Shown: positions 34,501 to 35,891 of the stretch, in pieces
How positions within the stretch are numbered: position 1 is the stretch's first letter
Layout of the letters: each line of letters begins with the position of its first letter
From: Sedimentisphaerales bacterium
GTDB taxonomy: Bacteria; Planctomycetota; Phycisphaerae; Sedimentisphaerales; Anaerohalosphaeraceae
NCBI GenBank assembly: GCA_028282905.1
Contig: JANQGW010000169.1
Coordinates: 1-35,891, forward strand
Direction: 5' to 3'
Length of the DNA stretch: 35,891 nucleotides
Position numbers and translations under genes: made by a program
Notes under the pieces: model-generated
Seen by the model: the letters and a program-made list of their open reading frames with translations, nothing else
Databases searched by the model: none
Told to the model about the DNA's origin: nothing

Positions 34501-35891
34501 CGCGTTACGAGCACGGATCAAATCGGTCACTGGCTCAAACGTATTGACAATGATATCGATGTTGTCAATAGTGATGGCTCTGAATATTACTATCAATACG
34601 ACTACGATAAGGCCGGCAACCGTATTTCTTTAACTGACCACACGGACAGTTACAGCTATACCTATGATAAGGCATATCAGATTAAAACCGCTGACAATCC
34701 TTCTGGTTTTGCTGATATTACTACTGGTACCAGTGATGGTATTACATATGATTCTGTCTATAACCGCGTGTCGGTTCCGACTTCATCCGGCACAATAACA
34801 TATACCGTCAATAATAATGTCAACCAGTATGATCTGGTAAATACTGTTGCACATGAGTATGATGCCAACGCAAATCTAAAAAATGATGGTGTTTACAAAT
34901 ACACTTACGATGCAGAAAGTCGTCTGGTTAAGATCAAAACGATTGCTGATGCAGATTTGGCGTCCTATACCTACGATAACTTTGGACGACGAAACTCCAA
35001 AACTGTCGGTGCTACGACAACCACCTATGTCTATGACGGTAGCCAGGTGATTGCCGAATATGACAATGACACTCTTGCTCGAATTTTCATCTATGGGCCC
35101 GGCATCGATGAACCGATCGCAATGAAAGTCTTGACAGGTGATAACCAGGGCTTATACTTTTACTATTATGACGGCCTTGGAAGTGTTTGTGCTCTTTCAA
35201 ATACGAGTGGAAGCATCGCCGAGCAGTACCGCTATGATGTGTTTGGCGATACGAAGATACTGGACAGTTTGGGAGCGGAGAAAACCTCCGGATTCCTCGG
35301 TAATCCGTACATGTTTACCGGCCGGCGGCTGGATACCGAAACCCGTGCCTCCGATGGCTCGCGAAACGGCCTGTACTACTATCGTGCCCGAATGTACTAT
35401 CCCGAACTCGGCCGATTCATGCAGACCGACCCCATCGGCTACTACGACAGCATGAACCTTTACCAGTATGCTTTCAACAGCCCCACAAACTACATTGACC
35501 CGTGGGGATTAAAGCAAACAGAAAAGCATATGCGTTGGCGTGACAAAGCAGTGCGAGCGGTTGCCAGTGGATTTTATTATGTTATGCCTTCGGAAAAATA
35601 TGTTCCAGGCTTACAAAGGATTTTCAGCGGAGTAGCTGGGATAAGTGGTGGTACTGCGATACTTCTTGCTACCGGAGAGCCTACTACATTTATAACGGGT
35701 TGCCAAGTGCTAGTAGGAGTAGGTACGGTTACTGGTGGCACTGGGAATCTTGTAGTGGGAGGTGCTCATGTGATAGGCACAGCAGCAGGTGAAGACACCC
35801 AAGGAATGGAGAATGTTCCTACAACTTTTGGAGGGGGCTATGGACGGTCCATAGGCGAACTAGCAGGAAATGGCGAGAAAGGACAGGCAGT
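16507..35891 (+). CDS. Giant multidomain LamG/beta-helix/TSP3/Rhs surface protein, 3' end off the window
   Basis: One uninterrupted frame of at least 6461 codons; I read it line by line and saw no stop. Start ATG 16507 with AGGAGAAG upstream. Order by residue: signal peptide 1-21 (cut before CQVATPE); PKD-like 30-130; beta-helix 132-247 and 1096-1265, interrupted by four LamG domains (248-1094); TSP3-like Ca repeats 1274-1420; beta-helices 1422-1717 and 1721-2000; TSP3 2009-2257; three beta-helices 2258-3315; cadherin-like domain 3319-3418; TSP3 3420-3900; LamG 3930-4110 and 4119-4351; TSP3 4405-4465; unknown 4470-4760; DUF6531-type Rhs entry 4764-4850; Rhs/YD shell with inserted LamG (5239-5460) and golvesin-like (5716-5857) domains; Rhs core ending at DPWGL (6335); variable tip 6336 on. 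It is probably a surface-displayed adhesin that delivers or displays its tip. Confidence 0.88.
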   Translation, partial: MKSLWSFCIVVLISLTMPCFACQVATPEVDVQVTVDNSPCAGETVYFDASGSFCDDPGTLEFTWTFPPQAYYVHIDGDTAYCKFSPAGSYDVNLEVKNLSTEQSGFWENTSDRTVTCDDDTLTVSDCVSIWYVSAIDGDNDDDGQSWTNAFETIQMAIDSATDGDEICVDSGDGTAPTVYYEQLDMKGKSLDIHSADPDGNLTEWQRTANTILDAQKQGSAIVYRGNETNSTGANLEGFTITGGYPAGDGLALHLTMDNGSGTTATDASGKERHGTLINDPNWVADGYSNGAMEFDGTDDYVEIQDYHGIVRGNPRTVSAWVKTDGNASSPMVIASWGTPVDGEKWMFRIDSHLSGQVAVGIWGGYIQSTWTVTDGHWHHVAAVLPDDGSSNLNEIKLFIDGRRDYNTTIGNVTDGLPIETSSVESVVVGARTDTTSGHANYFYGKLDEVRIYSRALKDSEILEIANYYDPALHLELETSSGSVTPDTSMRNDGQLSGDAAINWNDELPGEGCLELDGAGYVDLGSTYNYGTVEMLLSMKFKTSSANQWLFDQVEETGSKIPYDDWIELYLDASGQLVFQFSGGLTPVSVQSISPNGYHDNQWHHVVAVKSGKYNLELYVDGLFNNSTVSSVSGGGVDNPEAVNIGRETDGTNYFDGFIDDVQIYRRALTAQEMLDLFGIDILEGHWKLDGDPNDYSDNGFDGTVYGDPSWTDGYFDQGLEFDGDGDYVEIAHANDLSSFVLMTMSAWVYPESGIANYDIIMNKENEYEMAWKDNQLVSAIKTDTNNWFWTSGTGNATLPTGQWTHVAVAWDGNNIYEYINGVLKKTTAQTGNNTLFTTNPLRIGRRGGTAYWNGKIDDVRLYDRVLTANEIKEMANSNSKLLAHWKLDGDCEDEVGGHDGTLQNSPIYTDGISGESISLDSDSSQYVTIPHSPQLKPQFPLTISTWFNIDTPGIGGHLIKTDTSTNANKYSGVKIRLSNTTDQVILSYGDGTSASSTGRCTKMGTSSLQSGHWYHVVGVIRGPQDMSIYLNGVDDGGEYTGSSVLPIYYEGNASYIGCGKDIDKFFDGQIDDICIYNYALSEDRVQSLYQSRFVDGGGLKGHGASVDISICNINDNKTATNGGGLEYCYGSIQNSLITNNTANGVGGGLTGCGDIINCTVAGNSASQAGGLYDCNDLILNCILWANGSSPLVDCAVPSYSDIEDWASGGTGNLAVDPNFIDAVNGNYHLDPNSSLCIDAGNPYSDYSNEPLPNGGRINMGAYGNTSEAAVTVDSDGDGLGDAVEHRLGLDPQDSDSDDDGLTDQEEVQLYGTDALDADTDNDGMTDGWEVDNGGYPTYAGDAGMDYDGDGLTNLQEFQAGTNPHSADSDSDGMPDTWESQYMLDPLDPNDANWDLDTDTYSNVIEYWHNGDPNDPNSLEPRKFIVPTDVDTIQQAIGWSIDGDEIEVLPGTYYEEIDFDGKSITLCGTDPNDWDVVAATVIDANIPSPAWGDFTVLIEDGQDRDTLVSGLSIMGGYAGIFIGGQAGPCIQNCLIHDNTKYNVRVHKTGQTSNVPLLINNKIYNSSEGITPLDLNTEIEIVGNWIFDNSTYAIQFIGQGGVVKNNTITGNYKGIYNNGSTDVSVVNSIIWDNGSSTSYNLIGTFTNVDYSCIEGGYTGTGNISSEPNFVDADNDDYHLSLNSPCLNSGDPNGVYDGQVDIDGDPRVRGVCVDMGADEAPVIWYVDDDANGLSTGFTWTDAFTLIQDAMDAASDNDAVLVAEGTYNENLRFPDKSITVTGTSTDWSTVESTIITVEDPNLPCVLFNTNPETPSTLAGFSVQNGYEGIMIYSQASPEIRHCRITQNQTGISCVWGDPNIVHCRIINNSENGIDVGFGDPTIKSSIIAKNQNGGVTGPILIENCTIADNSGYGVVACEETVLNSIVWNNDSNDLLGASADYSCIQFDDMLGSNISYFPYFADANDYTLMDHSPCIDAGEPNSLYVNEPNDGGFCINLGAYGNTDNATLASPDADSDGLPDTWEALYWSTSDPNDADDDYDADYLSNLAEYRAGTNPTSSDTDGDNVPDFWELLCGLDPRDSTDGNQDQDGDGLTDYQEYQNLTNPLYADTDGDGLPDAWEVRYQLNPLADDSSQDPDNDGLTNLQEYQLGSDPKDSDTDNDGMPDGWEVENELDMLSSADASLDADGDGLTNLQEFQAGTGINQVDTDGDGLSDAWEENNGLDPLDAADKETDLDNDGYSNWVEYLHNGDPNDNDPNQSFDVITITVPTQASTIQEGVDWSIDGDTVLVLPGEYEESVTIDGKAITLTGIETDDWNKITETVIGITGQLVAVKISGSQSNCTINYLMVTKSTRGVYVTDDATATINRCVADSASTGIYCDSGTPIIENCMIGSNNSDGIYLSGATDPVIKNNWIYDNSGDGLEIVSYVNSCLIRNNTIAENGKNEIKYSGDPNYMPQVSNCILWHSGDSDDDVSNCIVSYSCISDGGSGTNISSNPQFIDAANYNFHLDRSSPCIDTGDPNSTYTGETDIAGQVRTAGRIDMGADEVCAVHNKTQDVWYNDFIQDAIDDANDFDMIELYEWEFTENINFGGKSVQLVSTDPNDWNVIESTILESAVPQDPNTSVITFDLGEDANSIVMGITISGATNADGISCENGSSPTISRCIIRDNYNGIYCYSGAPSIFNNKIGYNWGNGGAGIVSDSATPPVIIGNLIYQNDNGIIYTSASSQGKIYNNTIVNNTVTNPEDGGIGIAVDPNCIQPDVANSILWSNDDDLNGVTAKYSCIESVEDSNGLGNISADPQFAVTDDDSYRILAVSPCQTLGDPNRVENHVDIDGQPLKMSEAEKGISTDETIVYAASGNDIGQKWYVSEDGTWEGQSNVKIYLQDAILEAASGDEIWVAKGTYRPDDSISYPEWENDRSKSFDLPENIKLYGGFVGSETSLEQRDLRTNKTVLSGDLGENFEAEVPFDHVDDNSYHVVTAESVQNVLLDGFYISGGDASKAPGLARYDKLGGGLFNAYSQLKINQCVFEYNKTGGGGMGGALGNIEATAEITFCKFKGNRNVNSGSAVANYYTSDRVLIKDTEFHANQDALMGGGICNKYSSCDIVNCVFSKNDAYWGGGIYSEAGDINIINSVFVLNYSTQDGGAISNWHGSADIINCTIFKNTAGYRGGGIFNIGNTYSVNLKNSIVWDSQDEWTAYGSDEVMVAYSTNLVQIQNCNIKDSFSGETWDLDSGTNLGGNIDADPMFIDTEHSFAGPDTIWGTRDDGLRLGVGSPCLDTGNDSSVPSEITTDITGNNRFRDSDDIGTEATVDMGAYEGARPEALAINKITNQNTTLTFGLDESYAEFGDLLDCMLVCQPEHGEAALSWTEEDGYTFEYTPDESFYSDAEDGGEMTYDIFAYCVSDGMWSMPGEIKIDVQKDTDADGLSDKDEQIYETDSEDPDSDDDGYSDGWEIANGYEPNPDEGGASSHPDGNDDTDGDGLKNSDELTATTDPINPDTDGDGMPDGWEHEYGLSPTIADGDDGPSGDPDNDSMSNIEEYEYSLKRTANLLSVLDSTLNPPNSLDPTGTDGWSTDGDSLPDGWEIKYEPDLDPLDDGSGDSDHGDDGDPDGDLLKNVDEFNAGSTTIENLKSQYQSDYTRYNWVLPLPNENASTDPTSSDTDGDGFSDKEELVDKVFFGWWIDRDDVYHWTYNETEFENNKEWHYPLETLFYLNPLTPDTDGDGLCEGLTAIDAVEPYLDGLVVEDGKYARETYSLHYPDVDQKLNRVPGSDGYYEGWEYYYSQFDLGSPDEPVRSSSYNIFTFENRAEDFDGDHLTNYEEFQLNTNPWDWDSDNDQVPDGDEVRIASGGIIEYIADPKNPDADNDGLSDKQELDNNTDPLDFDSDDDGLSDGWEVDNGYDPTEPLQPESFDAESQRLTAQMAVPALELIDGPIGFDKSLSFDGVNQYIEVSDSEFLHFGTNCDFALSFWIKVETAPNQKQYILSRQNNQLGYAVYIGPDGIGASVIGESSQGRENREVHVDFPNNFFGEWCHIAVSLYNSSNHKLWLYVDHIHTDYDNDSDTLSGSFDNAEPLLIGTDFLKNNSFSGQLDNIMLFNDYLNASYIGQLFEASTEDVPSGLENDLVAHYKMNGILAASGDGFRIEDSSSNDLHGTTVNIVSREGMVNGGYFFNVNDDYSDYITANLDDNDGNPTPLTLSQASWGGWFKFETGNQSEEGLVLGRDSAGDMSFALTRIGYAYDNRLDNIYRAYIGNDQIETLPIPNAPSNSGWHFVMATFDGTQTNESERLKLYIDGNLATTSGDLIPAETVTLAQMQIGGMDTDFSKFRGGIDEIAYYEIALNSDDINDIYTRAGGVPIDINPSGFLVSRASAPSVPQIYSALYTAYKIAHYGFEECNNGKSVSSSVKTYPDKDGDGVDCFDEERWGTSDHEIAGDPGDDTDTWDTDGDGITDKEEILRAEKGQPYDPTSENNTQAYQVYIGVGDQSGSNSEQYKIQVGNRQHQNKTYGEYDGKYYTFQPQKYAVDIQHISTNRKDSEGNPKPDYDYKADVIPLGSFARKNLSFDDEFSEYSPDLIGLGGYVWDNHKVLGTHWESSYFYPKTKRKPELIVCKIDLQGRVDLDAWRKRHKIFRQDYENLQKTEGQDIAFEKRNELKLISNTTKVKLEVTPEVSPSMVIIEFENLEVLVDGKPIESGEWYNTFMCPSELTVINQHNRNKGYIAAYYYIPDAYYSNTDVLIAKDVLWVSKADHDEFYGIDDSKTENEAEGGDPVSLKTGAYTLDAVDLQIKGRKLDYSIRRHYSSTGEIDEFLGAGWDMNCNMKLLRGFDETDNLSYVVFYNGNGDREKYDASTAPGKENQFYHPAKPGQFFQYDSDLKTFSLIKKSGTEFTFNEQDYIASISDRHGNQIHFKYIAIDPQFLLPYKIIDDMRRETIFEYDFETLLLKSITDFAGRIWKYKYDENYDLISVTTPKTAGYPEGLTTNYRYDHKHRMTEVYDPANDPEDNGKSYLKNTYEYGRVKTQYYGKWTDPEATDDQKFIFDYDSGLQKVAVTDRNGNVKTTYYNEYGETRAEVVYSAGRSEYDATEYEYDENRQLIKMTLPRGNAVEYQYDIKGNVTKVTHIPVPGSQEDASGQTITTEYTYDESEYNFIDVVKDTRGNETIYTYDYELSEDDGLYVAPEDQKGNLVKITYPPVDVVEEDGQVSEDRQPQITFEYNEYGQIKKMTSPDYIEVAFDYYGQNDFDSSFAGLVGFWQMDDNESDSTVHDVSGLGNHGTLQSKEEAIWGDKFTESRTISGKSARSLELNGNDRIFVEHNDDLDITGAVTISCWVYLDDITKTQYLVSKRTANDNSYSLFMYYNTNSETLYPVLSRGDGQNEDALTESTIDYITAGRWYHIAGTIDGNKCAKLYLDGDLIKEGQFTLTAGGTVSDLLIGTQPSHDHPMHGRIDNVMIFDRSLSQEELLLLKGYQTDRLARVTVDPVTTTNIDGLDIMVDFGYDHFGNITVSLDSEGRLSQMYYNDLEQLVRTISAMNTETEYHYNANKKVDWIRSQLGASYDPDDPITYQEVNYTYNILDKLKSVTDPMGYTTELDYDKNDNVNKATDPEGAVAGTPYFTTTLYDERNLPSVSTDAEGNMTSYTYDANGNVLTVADAEQNVTTYEYDGFDRLVKTKYADTSTEEFAYNSAGNMTWRKSRVGDEFTYRYDSLGRMIEKISTVSPETIIIDNDDSGTSETGTWDLDSSTYSYKFYGDSARRRRYGSSYYTYMYEASEIYGTAVNGRYVISFWAGGYSGYDSLKVEVFGGATGNELLHTSTLDQSVAVSQWQDLDSFVFEGKAKVKLTITGSSPKYAVADAVRFAPIELYSYDISGRLRVVDSGQTAEMEYDRIGRLDTVTDENGKEVGYTYNNDGSVASVTYPDSGGTVYYAYDALGRLEYVHMAAWDRGNQQAQNPKILAHYAYDTLSRRVTVEYNYDYETDDGYDPEGVPEEPDYDGKMTYTYTDSERVTSTDQIGHWLKRIDNDIDVVNSDGSEYYYQYDYDKAGNRISLTDHTDSYSYTYDKAYQIKTADNPSGFADITTGTSDGITYDSVYNRVSVPTSSGTITYTVNNNVNQYDLVNTVAHEYDANANLKNDGVYKYTYDAESRLVKIKTIADADLASYTYDNFGRRNSKTVGATTTTYVYDGSQVIAEYDNDTLARIFIYGPGIDEPIAMKVLTGDNQGLYFYYYDGLGSVCALSNTSGSIAEQYRYDVFGDTKILDSLGAEKTSGFLGNPYMFTGRRLDTETRASDGSRNGLYYYRARMYYPELGRFMQTDPIGYYDSMNLYQYAFNSPTNYIDPWGLKQTEKHMRWRDKAVRAVASGFYYVMPSEKYVPGLQRIFSGVAGISGGTAILLATGEPTTFITGCQVLVGVGTVTGGTGNLVVGGAHVIGTAAGEDTQGMENVPTTFGGGYGRSIGELAGNGEKGQA
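17248..19788 (+). other. Four tandem LamG domains inside a beta-helix
   Basis: Each unit opens with a variant of 'ahWkLDG...D.sg..h.GtL', then 'LeFDGtdDYVeI', 'WhHVA', and closes with 'G.iDDvrIYsRALt..Ei', as in the jelly-roll LamG/concanavalin fold that binds glycans or protein. Boundaries by residue are about 248-466, 471-678, 683-880 and 881-1094. The block separates the beta-helix strand GFTITGGY from its continuation GGGLKGHGASVDISIC, so it is a nested insertion. Confidence 0.8.
20326..20769 (+). repeat. TSP3-like calcium-binding repeats, block 1
   Basis: Repeats of the DSDGDGLGDAVEH / DTDNDGMTDGWEV type. The alternating Asp residues are the calcium ligands of thrombospondin type-3-like loops. 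Such blocks act as rigid, calcium-dependent spacers between folded domains. At DNA level the repeats are degenerate. Confidence 0.85.
22531..23275 (+). repeat. TSP3-like calcium-binding repeats, block 2
   Basis: About nine repeats such as DSDGLPDTWEA, DTDGDGLPDAWEV, DADGDGLTNLQEF and DTDGDGLSDAWEE. It separates the third beta-helix module from the fourth. Confidence 0.85.
26761..28215 (+). repeat. TSP3-like calcium-binding repeats, block 3 (longest)
   Basis: Repeats DTDADGLSDKDEQ, DSDDDGYSDGWEI, DTDGDGMPDGWEH and DNDGLSDKQELDN are interspersed with longer acidic loops over about 480 residues. The block follows a cadherin-like domain and precedes the fifth LamG domain. Confidence 0.85.
29719..29901 (+). 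repeat. TSP3-like calcium-binding repeats, block 4 (short)
   Basis: PDKDGDGVDCFDEE and DTDGDGITDKEEI repeats mark the end of the LamG part. They are followed by an unrecognised beta-rich region of about 290 residues leading into the Rhs part. Confidence 0.75.
30796..35508 (+). other. Rhs/YD-repeat shell and Rhs core within the giant protein
   Basis: Begins with the DUF6531-type entry (GDPVSLKTGAYTLDAVDLQI, then RRHYSS and GAGWDMN) and continues with YD repeats (YDSLGRM, YDALGRLEYV, YDKAGNRISL). It closes with the Rhs-associated core: YDGLGSV, FTGRRLDTET, GLYYYRARMYYPELGRF, TDPIGYYDSMNLYQYAFNSP and IDPWGL. In Rhs and Tc proteins this part folds into a closed cocoon around the C-terminal domain, and the DPxxGL-type end is where the tip is cut off. 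Confidence 0.85.
35509..35891 (+). other. Variable C-terminal tip after the Rhs core (incomplete)
   Basis: About 128 residues are visible: a basic start (KQTEKHMRWRDKAVRAVASG), then a glycine- and valine-rich hydrophobic stretch (SGGTAILLATGEPTTFITG and on), then ENVPTTFGGGYGRSIGEL. Hydrophobic pre-toxin segments of this kind precede effector domains in Rhs and contact-dependent inhibition proteins. The effector, its catalytic residues and any immunity gene lie beyond the right edge. Confidence 0.6.

Noticed and set aside
16700..35500. Many minus-strand and out-of-frame ORFs inside the giant gene
   Set aside because: All are shadows of the continuous plus-strand frame; products are low-complexity mirror images of Asp/Gly/Asn-rich coding.

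Overview
The window mixes two kinds of signal. Most large genes look like those of an anaerobic or halophilic Phycisphaerae-type planctomycete: a PEP-CTERM protein, a GLUG protein with dockerin-like loops, and a giant LamG/beta-helix/TSP3/Rhs protein whose beta-helix modules carry 'DPNDW' and '(D/N)MGA(Y/D)' signatures. These genes have strong Shine-Dalgarno sites. Other genes look archaeal: an integrase, a winged-helix/RelE-like pair and a pilin-leader LamG protein. Several of these are apparently leaderless, with a TTTAAA-type box 24-28 nt upstream of the ATG, and the tRNA has a similar box. I cannot tell from sequence alone whether this is a bacterium with archaeal-derived genes, the reverse, or a mixed assembly.

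Layout. 1-902: an integrase cut by the left edge (minus strand), a 55-bp palindrome in front of it, and a tRNA-Val(UAC). The 7 central bases of the palindrome are the reverse complement of that tRNA's anticodon loop. 1389-5626: five co-directional enzymes (2H phosphoesterase, aldo/keto reductase, radical SAM/SPASM protein, deoxynucleoside kinase, exonuclease III). 5722-7845: an unrecognised 707-aa protein with a possible zincin-like C-terminus. 8186-9709: a secreted GLUG/dockerin-like protein. 9935-11708: an archaeal-like block (winged-helix protein, RelE/ParE-like protein, pilin-leader LamG protein). 11705-12894, minus strand: a FimB/FimE-sized tyrosine recombinase followed after 11 bp by a PEP-CTERM protein.

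The best candidate for an undescribed system is at 12918-13172, directly upstream of that recombinase. Two identical 30-bp sites (12-bp inverted arms around a 6-bp asymmetric spacer) lie in inverted orientation around 190 bp. This is the geometry of a site-specific DNA inversion switch. Flipping it would change what reads into the recombinase/PEP-CTERM operon on one side, and possibly the region leading to the giant-protein operon on the other.

13173-14356 has no convincing gene but several strong hairpins. 14357 to the right edge is a two-gene operon: a secreted TPR-like protein, then one uninterrupted reading frame of at least 6461 codons (16507 to beyond 35891). That protein runs signal peptide, PKD-like domain, beta-helix interrupted by four LamG domains, further beta-helices alternating with Ca-binding TSP3-like repeats, two more LamG domains, a DUF6531-type Rhs entry and an Rhs/YD shell with a LamG and a golvesin-like domain inserted. 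It ends in an Rhs core and a variable tip that the right edge cuts.
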